Shown here piece by piece: positions 14,496 to 21,712 of a stretch of DNA of 64,000 bases. Position 1 is the first letter of the stretch. Every line of letters starts with the position of its first letter. Made by a program: the position numbers and the translations under genes. The notes beneath the pieces were generated by a model, which did no database searches, was not told the DNA's origin, and saw nothing but the letters and a program-made list of their open reading frames with translations. The stretch comes from Microbacterium sp. BH-3-3-3 (GTDB lineage Bacteria > Actinomycetota > Actinomycetes > Actinomycetales > Microbacteriaceae), in assembly GCF_001792815.1 (NCBI RefSeq), contig NZ_CP017674.1, forward strand, positions 1,302,001 to 1,366,000, written 5' to 3'.

Positions 14496-15974
14496 TCAGA
14501 CCTTGAAGCCGTGGTGGCGACGGACGAGCTTGGTGAACATCATGACGGTCTGGAGCACGGTGACCACACCGACGATGGGCCAGCCGATCCAGAGGATCGA
14601 GGACTGCACCATCGGTCCGACCATGATCCAGATGACGGCGAGGGCGATGGCGACAGCCACCAGCACGACCAGCGGCGTCCAGTGGCCGAGTCCGCCACCG
14701 CGCTCGGCCTTGGCCTGCATGGCCCAGTTGTCGACCTTCTTGCGCGACAGGAATCGGGTCCAGGAGCGCACGAAGTGGCTGATGCGGATCCACATGAAGA
14801 TCTCCGCCGGGAAGAAGAGGATGGCGAAGAGGATGTCCGAGCGGTCCACCGACTTGATGGTGCGTGCGATGCGCAGGTTCAGCAGCATCGCGATGACGGG
14901 CGGGATCAGCCACAGCGGCGAGAAGACGAAGGCGTTGAGGGTCAGCGAGCCGGCGAGCAGCGTGAGGAACGCCACGCGCACGAACAGGTTGGTCAGCATG
15001 CCGAAGTTCTCGAACCACCGCAGACGGAGGTTCGGGTGGAACGGCTGCCCCTTGGTGTCGCCGCGCTGGCCGGGCCACATGAGCTCGATGGCGCCGTAGG
15101 TCCACTTCACCTGCTGGGCGTCGTAGCCCGACAGCGTCGTCATGCCGCCCACGTCGGCGCGGGCGTAGGGGCTGATCTTCGTCAGGTACCCGGCGCTCTT
15201 GATCTGCAGCGAGAGGAGCGAGTCCTCGACCTCGGAGTCCTTCACCCACGGCGTGACCTGGTGATTCTGCTTCATCGCCTCGCGCAGCGCGTTGGTCGAG
15301 AAGATCGAGAACTGCCCGCCGAGCACCGCCATGTTTCGACCGCGCAGCATGTTCTGCAGGTTGAACGCGGCGAACTGCGTGCGCTGACCCGCGGTGAGGA
15401 ATCGCGCCACGAGGCCCTTGATGGGCTTGTCGTCGATCGTGAAGATGGCGGAGATGCCGCCGATGCGCGAGTCGGAGACGGCCTCGGTCTCGAGATACTC
15501 GACGGCCTTCGAATCGGCGATCGTGTCGCCGTCCACACCCAGAAGGTAGTCGTATCCTTCGACCAGCGAGTACCCGTAATTCAGGGCGCCCACCTTCTTG
15601 TCGGGGTTCTTGCCGATGTCGTGCACGAACACCTCGGTGAACTGCTCGCCGAGCTCGGTGGTGATCTCGTGCGGGCCGCTGTACTCCGAGGCGATCTTGA
15701 CGGTCGCGTCCGAGGTGTTGTTCACCACCACGTGGATGACGTCCGGCACGCGCGTCTGCGACAGAAGTGCCTCGATGACGTCGGCGATCGACTCTTCCTC
15801 GTTGTACGCGGGAATGACGCACCCGATGGTGGAGCGGTGCACCGTGGTGTTCTCGAGCACGGCGGAGAAGTCGTCGGCGAAGCCGTGGTTCTCCTCGACA
15901 GCCCCCGTCGTCAGCTCGCCCGCGGTGTGGGAGAACTCCCGGGAGGGGGAGGAGAAGCTGCGCGCATCGGTCAT
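14496..15974 (-). CDS. Processive family 2 glycosyltransferase (PgaC/cellulose-synthase-like)
   Basis: The 492-residue product has a cytoplasmic GT2 domain after about 45 disordered residues. VIPAYNEEESI binds nucleotide sugar, GVDGDT carries the DxD metal site, the Glu-Asp pair in VEDSLLS is the expected catalytic base region and QQVKW is a conservative variant of the QxxRW motif of processive enzymes. Membrane helices at the C-terminal side (AFLTLLAGSLTLNAFVF, LWLIPPVIAMLL, ILFAILFFPAEIFMW, LVVLVAVAIALAVIWIMV, IGWPIVGVVTVLQTV) would form the export channel. The product is likely a beta-linked glucan or poly-N-acetylglucosamine. The start at 15974 (MTDARSF) follows AGGAAG; a longer frame upstream is basic and unlike the family. 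GH6 and GGDEF-like neighbours suggest regulated exopolysaccharide synthesis. Confidence 0.88.
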   Translation of the reverse strand: MTDARSFSSPSREFSHTAGELTTGAVEENHGFADDFSAVLENTTVHRSTIGCVIPAYNEEESIADVIEALLSQTRVPDVIHVVVNNTSDATVKIASEYSGPHEITTELGEQFTEVFVHDIGKNPDKKVGALNYGYSLVEGYDYLLGVDGDTIADSKAVEYLETEAVSDSRIGGISAIFTIDDKPIKGLVARFLTAGQRTQFAAFNLQNMLRGRNMAVLGGQFSIFSTNALREAMKQNHQVTPWVKDSEVEDSLLSLQIKSAGYLTKISPYARADVGGMTTLSGYDAQQVKWTYGAIELMWPGQRGDTKGQPFHPNLRLRWFENFGMLTNLFVRVAFLTLLAGSLTLNAFVFSPLWLIPPVIAMLLNLRIARTIKSVDRSDILFAILFFPAEIFMWIRISHFVRSWTRFLSRKKVDNWAMQAKAERGGGLGHWTPLVVLVAVAIALAVIWIMVGPMVQSSILWIGWPIVGVVTVLQTVMMFTKLVRRHHGFKV

Positions 15975-16119
15975 GACGGTGGTCTTCCTGTGGGAGCGGT
16001 GGCGGATCGGCCAAGACCCACTCTGGTAGGTTCGCCGCAAGACGGCCAGGACACACGTCGTTCTTCCCCGCAAGATTTGCTCAAGATTGCGCCGGCCCCC
16101 CGAAGGAGGCGAGAGTTCC

Positions 16120-17178
16120 GTGATCTTCCTCGCCCTCCTCGCCGCGATTCTCGCCGCGGGTCTCGCTCTCGCCACGATCGTCCTCACTCACGGTCGCGCC
16201 CGCGACGATCGCGGCGGAGCCCGGGCAGACCTCGTGCGGTACTGCAACCTGTCGGCCGTGTCGGCGCTGCTCTGCGGAGCGATGAACCTGTTCGAGGCGG
16301 CCGGAGGCGGAACCACCGCTGCAGCGGCGGGGAACGCCACGAACGTCGTGGCCGTCGGTCTGCTCTGGGCCGGGGCACGTCGATTGAACTCCCGATCGGC
16401 GATCGGTGCGATCAGCGTCGGTGCCGGGGGCATCCTGATGTTCGGACTCACGTTCCTCGTCCCCCTCGACGATGCGACGCTGGTCAAGACCGCCGGCCTC
16501 GCGGTGCTCGCCCTGCTCGGCGCCTTCGAGATGGCGCGCCGCCCGCTCGCGGACCTTTCCGGAGCGCGGTTGATGACGTGGACCCTCGGCCTGTACGGCG
16601 TCTACAACATCGCCCGGTTGGCCGTGGTGGCGGTCGCCGGCCTCGATCCCCTCCTCGGACGAGGACTCGTCTCGGCCGAGACCACGGCCGCCGTCAGCGC
16701 CGTCGCCATCGCGCTGGTCTCGCTCGCGGCCGTGCGCATCGGTCGCCACCTCGACGACGCTCCGATCCCGGGAACACGGGAGCACGATCGCGGATCACTG
16801 CGCTCCGAGGCGGCGGCGTTGCTCGCCGATGCCGCGACGGCCCAGGTCACCGTCATCCGCGTGCCCGAGCTCGACCTCATCCGCACCGCGCACAGTTCTG
16901 AGCGCGCCGAGACGATGATGCGACAGCTGCTCGACGCCGCCAACGACGCGATCCCCCGCGCCGCAACCGGCATCCCCGCGCGCGACACCGTCGTCGTCGT
17001 GGCGCCCGTGGCGTCGGACCGCGACGCGCAGGATGCCGCCGTCCGACGCGCGTTCGCCTCCCGCATGCCGGGCATCGGGTACGACGACGTCCCCGACCTG
17101 GCCTTCCAGCACGTCGTGATCACCGAGGTCGGTGAGCTCTCCCACCTGCTCGAGAGCCGCCGCCTCCGTCCTCGCTGA
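16120..17178 (+). CDS. Polytopic membrane protein with possible degenerate GGDEF-like C-terminus
   Basis: The 352-residue product has six or seven transmembrane helices in residues 1-225 followed by a cytoplasmic domain of about 120 residues (LLADAATAQVTVIRVPELDLIR, ARDTVVVVAPVASDRD). The layout resembles membrane diguanylate cyclases, but the GG[DE]EF signature is absent, so no catalysis is expected. The second membrane protein at 19866 has a similar but clearer domain. The GTG start at 16120 follows AAGGAGG by ten bases. The gene is divergent from the GT2 synthase with only 145 bases between, so shared control is plausible. The function is not known; a sensor or scaffold for the polysaccharide system is a guess. 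Confidence 0.65.
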   Translation: MIFLALLAAILAAGLALATIVLTHGRARDDRGGARADLVRYCNLSAVSALLCGAMNLFEAAGGGTTAAAAGNATNVVAVGLLWAGARRLNSRSAIGAISVGAGGILMFGLTFLVPLDDATLVKTAGLAVLALLGAFEMARRPLADLSGARLMTWTLGLYGVYNIARLAVVAVAGLDPLLGRGLVSAETTAAVSAVAIALVSLAAVRIGRHLDDAPIPGTREHDRGSLRSEAAALLADAATAQVTVIRVPELDLIRTAHSSERAETMMRQLLDAANDAIPRAATGIPARDTVVVVAPVASDRDAQDAAVRRAFASRMPGIGYDDVPDLAFQHVVITEVGELSHLLESRRLRPR

Positions 17179-17197
17179 GCCGCTGCGCCTACCCGGC

Positions 17198-17212
17198 CGC
17201 CCGCGGCGGGCG
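17198..17212. terminator. Weak hairpin between convergent genes
   Basis: A 6-bp GC stem with a 3-base loop (CGCCCG/CGGGCG) lies between the stops of the membrane protein and the lipoprotein gene. The position fits a terminator, but the stem is short and alternative pairings exist. Confidence 0.3.
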
Positions 17213-17223
17213 CGCGGGCGGGA

Positions 17224-18024
17224 TCAGCCCTGGCTGCCGGACTGCCCCCACCCCGGAGCGCGACCGCTGCCGGGTGCGGTGGTGGAACCCGACGAGGCCG
17301 ACCCCTGCTCGCTGTCGGCGAAGATCGCGATCGGCAGGTACTGGTACACCGTCTGCTGCCCGAACGACGTCTCGGTGTTGGCCGAGCCCTCGACCGCGAC
17401 GTTGAGGGCGAACTCGAGCGTGATGCCGTAGGTGTCACCGGGCAGCTGGCGGATCGAGGTGGTGGGGACCAGCAGGCCGCCCTGGAAGCTGTTGAGCAAG
17501 AGGCCGCGGTCGGAACGGAGTGTGTCCGAGGGGACGAGCGTGCGCGGGTCGGCGCTGAACTGGAACGGGCTCGACACCTGACCGCTGGTCTGCGCGGTCT
17601 GCGACGTGACCGAGAGCGATGAGACGTAGACGCGACGCTTCTGCGCGAGCACGGCCTTCTCGTCGACGCGGTGGTCGACGACGTTGACCGCGAAGCCCAA
17701 CTGCTTGTCGTTGGTCGGCGTCCACTCCATCGTGCGCTTGGGGTTGACCGCCCACACGTCGAGACGCACCTCGAGGCCGTCGGCGACCTCGGTCGAGAGC
17801 GACACCGAGCCGTCGTACGTGAACTGCGAGTCGAACGGTTTGTCAGCGGACGCCGACGGCGCAGGGGTCGGGACGACGGCCGCCTGATTGCCGCCCTGCC
17901 CCGGGAAGGCACCGATGACGTCGCTGATCTGGCCGCAGCCGGTCAGCGCGACCGGCCCGGCGAAAGCCAGAACGAGGGCGAGGGCGCTCGCGCGCAGGGC
18001 GCGACGACGGAGGGGCGTGCTCAC
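17224..18024 (-). CDS. Secreted lipoprotein, 266 aa (paralogue of the one at 20985)
   Basis: A basic N-terminus and hydrophobic stretch lead to the lipobox LTGC, so the protein should be lipidated and held on the outer face of the membrane. A Ser/Pro-rich spacer follows, then a beta-rich domain of about 180 residues. MEWTPTNDKQ, RRVYVSSLSV and ITLEFALNVAVEGSANTE align loosely with DRWTPTALKP, QKVYLQRATM and LQFTFEFLVQTTPNS in the lipoprotein at 20985-21623, so the two are paralogues. The GTG start at 18024 follows AGGAGA. No known domain was recognised. It is divergent from the histidine kinase, and a role as an extracellular sensor or cofactor for the kinase or the polysaccharide synthase is a hypothesis. 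Confidence 0.8.
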   Translation of the reverse strand: MSTPLRRRALRASALALVLAFAGPVALTGCGQISDVIGAFPGQGGNQAAVVPTPAPSASADKPFDSQFTYDGSVSLSTEVADGLEVRLDVWAVNPKRTMEWTPTNDKQLGFAVNVVDHRVDEKAVLAQKRRVYVSSLSVTSQTAQTSGQVSSPFQFSADPRTLVPSDTLRSDRGLLLNSFQGGLLVPTTSIRQLPGDTYGITLEFALNVAVEGSANTETSFGQQTVYQYLPIAIFADSEQGSASSGSTTAPGSGRAPGWGQSGSQG

Positions 18025-18188
18025 AGGTGTCTCCTGAGGTAACGGCGCAAGGCGCGCAGAGGTCGAGAATCGACCATCACGCTGCGGGATGCAGGCCTCA
18101 GGGGGAGTCTGACCGGGCACCGCGCCCCAGAAGGGCACGTGCGGCGAGCAGAGACAGGATGGCGCGCAGAAGACTACACCACTCTCTA

Positions 18189-18202
18189 TACACTCGATCT
18201 CA
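18189..18202 (+). promoter_or_regulatory. Leaderless promoter -10 element of the histidine kinase
   Basis: TACACT at 18189-18194 ends seven bases before the ATG at 18202. No ribosome binding site precedes this ATG. Confidence 0.5.
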
Positions 18203-19869
18203 TGGCATCCATGAGGAGCGTGCCGCCGGCGGTTCCTCCCGTGAGCGCACAGGACGACGACGGCACCGGACCCAGCAGTTACACACGCTCCGTGTGGCTG
18301 TTGCAGCTCGTCCTCGGGGCGAGCGTGGTCATCACGGTACTGCTCGTGCAGGCCCTCGAACCGACCCTGTTCCTCCTGTGGCCGTTCTCGTCGGGCGTCG
18401 GTGTGATCATCGCCCTGACGGCCGTCGCGATCGTCGTGCCCTGGCACCGCCTCCCGCGTGCGGCGGTCGCCGCGATCCCTTTCGCCGATATCGTCGGCAT
18501 CGGGTTGTTGAGCTTCGGGACCGATCTGCGGTTCGGCTTCTTCTGGGTCTTCCCGATCATCTGGATCGCCACCCACTTCAGCCTCGCGTACATGATCTCG
18601 GCGCTCGCCACGGTGGGCTTCATCATCGTGGTGGATGCCGCGGTCAACGCGGCGGGACCCGTCACCGCTCTGCGACTCATCGTCGTGCTGCTCTCGCTCA
18701 CGTTCATCGCCATCACGTCGTTCCTCTCGGCCCGGCAGACGCGGGCGTTCAAGCAACTGCTCAGACGGCAGGCCAGCCGCCTGCAGGGCACCCTGCAGCG
18801 CGTGTCGGGGCAGGAGCGCCGCGTCTCGCAGATGCTGAACGGGCTCGACACCGGCATCGCCCGGCTGTCGGCCGACGGCGAGGTGCTGGCGCTGAACGAC
18901 ACCTACGTCGACCTGTACGGCATCGAGCGTGACGAGTCCCAGCGTCCGGGGGGAGCCGTCGAGTACGCCACTCTTCGCGGCGACCCGCTGCCCGAGGCGG
19001 AGCGCCCGTTCACCCGCGCGGCACGCGGCGAGCAGTTCGACGACGAACGCACGTGGCTCTTCGACACCCACGGCGAGTGGCACGCGCTGTCGGTGTCGAC
19101 GCGGCGCCTCATCTCTTCGGACGAACCCGAGAGCACGCTGCTCATCGTGCACGACATCACGGCGCTCATCGAGTCCGAGCGCGCGCGCGAGCGTCTCGCC
19201 GCGACCGTCTCGCACGAGCTGCGCAACCCGCTCACCGCCATCATCGGTCACGCCGACCTCGCACTGGACGACCCGGGCCTCACCCCCAAGGTGCGGGACC
19301 AGCTCGAGGTGATCGCCGGCGCCGGCGAGCGCATGCAGAAGCTGATCTCCGAGATCCTCGCGAACTCGCGTGGGGTCTTCCGCGAGCAGAACGCCCCCTC
19401 GGTCGCCGACGCCACCCGCATCATCGCGTCGTCGTTGGAATCCTTCCGCCCGGCGGCAGCCTCCCGGCGCGTCAGCGTGGTCGACGACCTCCCCGAGACA
19501 GCCGCCGTCGTCGGCGACGCCTTCCGGCTGCGTCAGGCGTTCGACAACATCCTCAGCAACGCCATCAAGTACACCCCGGCCGGCGGCTCGATCCTCATCT
19601 CGGGCGAACTCACCCCCGACGACGTCATCCTCCGCTTCGCCGACACGGGTATCGGCATCCATCCCTCCGATCTGGCGCGTGTCTTCGACCCGTACTTCCG
19701 CGCGCAGTCCGTGCGCGAGAGCTCGACTCCGGGAACCGGGCTCGGCATGGGCATCATCCGCAGCATCATCGAAGACGAGGGCGGCTCCCTCCTCATCGAG
19801 AGCGAGCTCGGCACCGGCACCACGGTGACCGTCGTGCTGCCCGCGCACACCCCCGCCGAGTCCTCGTGA
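18202..19869 (+). CDS. Membrane sensor histidine kinase with PAS domain
   Basis: The 555-residue product has five or six N-terminal helices (residues about 35-190), a coiled segment, a PAS domain beginning MLNGLDTGIARLSADGEVLALND, and a kinase core. The H-box VSHELRNPLTAIIGHADLAL places the phosphorylated His at 338. The ATPase domain shows NILSNAIKYTPAGG (N box), FADTGIGI (G1) and GTGLGMGI (G2). It should autophosphorylate and pass phosphate to a response regulator; the OmpR-type regulator at 13453 is the only one in the window. The start was set at 18202, where a -10 element gives a leaderless mRNA; the same frame opens earlier at 18139. Its TGA overlaps the GTG of the next gene (GTGA), so the two are coupled. 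Confidence 0.93.
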   Translation: MASMRSVPPAVPPVSAQDDDGTGPSSYTRSVWLLQLVLGASVVITVLLVQALEPTLFLLWPFSSGVGVIIALTAVAIVVPWHRLPRAAVAAIPFADIVGIGLLSFGTDLRFGFFWVFPIIWIATHFSLAYMISALATVGFIIVVDAAVNAAGPVTALRLIVVLLSLTFIAITSFLSARQTRAFKQLLRRQASRLQGTLQRVSGQERRVSQMLNGLDTGIARLSADGEVLALNDTYVDLYGIERDESQRPGGAVEYATLRGDPLPEAERPFTRAARGEQFDDERTWLFDTHGEWHALSVSTRRLISSDEPESTLLIVHDITALIESERARERLAATVSHELRNPLTAIIGHADLALDDPGLTPKVRDQLEVIAGAGERMQKLISEILANSRGVFREQNAPSVADATRIIASSLESFRPAAASRRVSVVDDLPETAAVVGDAFRLRQAFDNILSNAIKYTPAGGSILISGELTPDDVILRFADTGIGIHPSDLARVFDPYFRAQSVRESSTPGTGLGMGIIRSIIEDEGGSLLIESELGTGTTVTVVLPAHTPAESS

Positions 19870-20984
19870 TCCCCGCCGACGCCCTCTCCAACCTGGGTCT
19901 CGCCCAGGCCACCGTCGCCACGGTGGGCACCGTGATGCTCATCGGGTTGGGCTTCCTGCACCGCCCCTCGCGGTCGGCGTTGCTCTGGTCGCTGGCGTTC
20001 GTGCTGGCGATGACGAGCACCTGGGTCTCGGTCGCCGGATCGATCGTCGAAGACGAAGCGATCCGGCGCGCGGGGCTCGGACTCATGCTCGGCGCCCCCG
20101 CGCTGGTCTGGTCGGGCTTCCGAGCCCGACGCGGGGTGCGGGCCCTGCCCTGGGTCGGCGCCGCGCAGGCGGTCGCGACGGCCGCCGTATTCGTGGTGGT
20201 CCCCGATCTCTCGGCCTACGGCTTCGCCTTCCGTGTCGCGTTCCTCGGCGCCGCCGTCTTCGCGGGCCTGACGAACCTCGAGCTGCTCCGGGCGGCCGAT
20301 CGGCTCGAACGCCTCGCCCTTCCTCTGGCCATCGTCTCGGCGACGTTCGTGGCGCTCGGGGCGGCGGTGATGGTCGCGGGCGTCGCCGCCCCCGCCGAGA
20401 TGGGCGACCTCACGCTCCCCCGCGTCCTCAACGGTCTCGCCATGCTGGTGTACCTCGTCTGCGCGACGGTGTCCCTGCTGTACTTCACCTCGGTCTCCCC
20501 CACGGGGACCCGTTCCGCCTCGTCGTGGCCCCACTTCGTCGCCACGGCATCCGATCGCCTCGCTCGCGCACGGCGCGCTCGTGAGCAGTCGTGGGCGGTT
20601 CTCACCGTTCGTCTCGACGACCCCGCTCAGTTGCGCAGCGCCGCGGGCGAGAGCAGCTGGGGCCGGCTCGTCACGGAGTTCGAGGGGATCGTCGCCGACT
20701 CCTTCCCCGCCGAAGCCGACCTCGGCCGCGAGACACGGGGACGGGTCGTGGTGGTCCTCGCCCGCCCGGACACCGTCCTGCGGGAGCACGTCAGGGACAC
20801 CCTCCGCCGCATCACCGAGGTGGACGTCTCGGGCCATATCGACGTCCAGCTCTCCGCGAGCGTGGGATGGGTCCCCGCCGAGGCGGCCGACTTCGACCTC
20901 CGCGCTCTCATCGCCGCGGCCGACGATGCCGCCGCCACGGCCACGCGTCAGGGCGGCGACCGCTGGGAGCGCGTGCGCGGCTGA
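19866..20984 (+). CDS. Seven-helix membrane protein with degenerate GGDEF domain
   Basis: The 372-residue product has about seven helices up to residue 215 and a cytoplasmic domain that ends SASVGWVPAEAADFDLRALIAAADDAAATATRQGGDRWERV. This matches the end of GGDEF domains, where S-x-G-x-A and the A-D-x-A-x-Y-x-A-K-x-x-G-R-[ND] helix occur. The GGDEF signature itself and the Mg2+-binding pattern are missing, so it is not expected to make cyclic di-GMP and may be a receptor or allosteric partner. The GTG start overlaps the kinase stop, and co-translation points to a joint signalling role. The gene ends back to back with the lipoprotein gene on the other strand. Confidence 0.78.
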   Translation: MIPADALSNLGLAQATVATVGTVMLIGLGFLHRPSRSALLWSLAFVLAMTSTWVSVAGSIVEDEAIRRAGLGLMLGAPALVWSGFRARRGVRALPWVGAAQAVATAAVFVVVPDLSAYGFAFRVAFLGAAVFAGLTNLELLRAADRLERLALPLAIVSATFVALGAAVMVAGVAAPAEMGDLTLPRVLNGLAMLVYLVCATVSLLYFTSVSPTGTRSASSWPHFVATASDRLARARRAREQSWAVLTVRLDDPAQLRSAAGESSWGRLVTEFEGIVADSFPAEADLGRETRGRVVVVLARPDTVLREHVRDTLRRITEVDVSGHIDVQLSASVGWVPAEAADFDLRALIAAADDAAATATRQGGDRWERVRG

Positions 20985-21623
20985 TCAGCTCGCGGGTGTG
21001 GCCTGGCCGCCCCCGGCGATCGCGACGGTCAGGGTGTCGGTCGCGGTCTGCTTCGCGAACTCGCTCGAGTTCGGGGTGGTCTGAACGAGGAACTCGAAGG
21101 TGAACTGAAGGGTGACAAACGTGGAGTCATCGGGGACCTCGCCGACGTTGAAGGTCTGCGAGTAGCTGTACGGGGCGAGCACCAGATACCCCGGCGCATC
21201 CGTCTGATCGCTCTGAGCCGTCAGGGGGGCGAACGACTGCGAGGCGTTGCCGGGAACCGCGGTCATGGTCGCGCGCTGCAGGTACACCTTCTGACCGTCG
21301 TCGGGCGTCACCGTTGTCACCATCGAGATGCTGACGGGTTTGAGAGCGGTCGGCGTCCAGCGGTCCATCGACAGCGTGGACCAGTAGTCGACCGTTGCGC
21401 CGACTGCTCCCGCGGTCAGCGTCCTCTTGGTGGAGCCGCTCGAGAGATCGTTGCGCACCGGTTGCGGTGCGGCGCTGTTCGCCGCGGTGGGAGACGCCGA
21501 CGACGACGCCTGCGCGCCGCCCTGGGCCCACGGAGGGGCTCCGCACCCGGTCAACGCCACGAGCGTCGCCCCCATCAGGGTCACCCCGATGATCGCCTTG
21601 CTTCTGCGCGCTGCGAGCCTCAT
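20985..21623 (-). CDS. Secreted lipoprotein, 212 aa (paralogue of the one at 17224)
   Basis: The N-terminus MRLAARRSKAIIGVTLMG with lipobox LTGC directs lipidation. A Ser/Ala-rich spacer precedes a beta-rich domain with DRWTPTALKP, QKVYLQRATM, YSQTFNVGEVPDDS and FTFEFLVQTTPNS. It resembles the 266-residue lipoprotein at 17224-18024 in order and spacing of these blocks but lacks that protein's C-terminal Ser/Gly tail. GGGAGAG precedes the ATG at 21623. Both paralogues flank the kinase/GGDEF-like pair on the opposite strand. No function is known; the extracytoplasmic location and context suggest a surface or sensing role. Confidence 0.78.
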   Translation of the reverse strand: MRLAARRSKAIIGVTLMGATLVALTGCGAPPWAQGGAQASSSASPTAANSAAPQPVRNDLSSGSTKRTLTAGAVGATVDYWSTLSMDRWTPTALKPVSISMVTTVTPDDGQKVYLQRATMTAVPGNASQSFAPLTAQSDQTDAPGYLVLAPYSYSQTFNVGEVPDDSTFVTLQFTFEFLVQTTPNSSEFAKQTATDTLTVAIAGGGQATPAS

Positions 21624-21699
21624 GTACTCTCCCCCGGATCCTCAGCCCAGTGTAAGACGCCCGCGGCGACCCGGTCGCGCCACCGCCGACGGCCCCGTC

Positions 21700-21712
21700 T
21701 AGGGTGTTCGCG
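21700..21712 (+). promoter_or_regulatory. Leaderless promoter -10 element of the first DUF4012 gene
   Basis: TAGGGT at 21700-21705 ends six bases before the GTG start at 21712, and there is no Shine-Dalgarno sequence. Confidence 0.5.

Noticed and set aside
13219-16056. A 945-codon minus-strand frame over the GH6, response regulator and GT2 genes
   Set aside because: It is a frame shadow; the real proteins with clear catalytic motifs lie in the other frames.
17224-19848. A 874-codon minus-strand frame that would extend the lipoprotein upstream
   Set aside because: Only the last 266 residues look like a protein. The rest is antisense to the histidine kinase, and a signal peptide with lipobox and AGGAGA site marks the true start at 18024.
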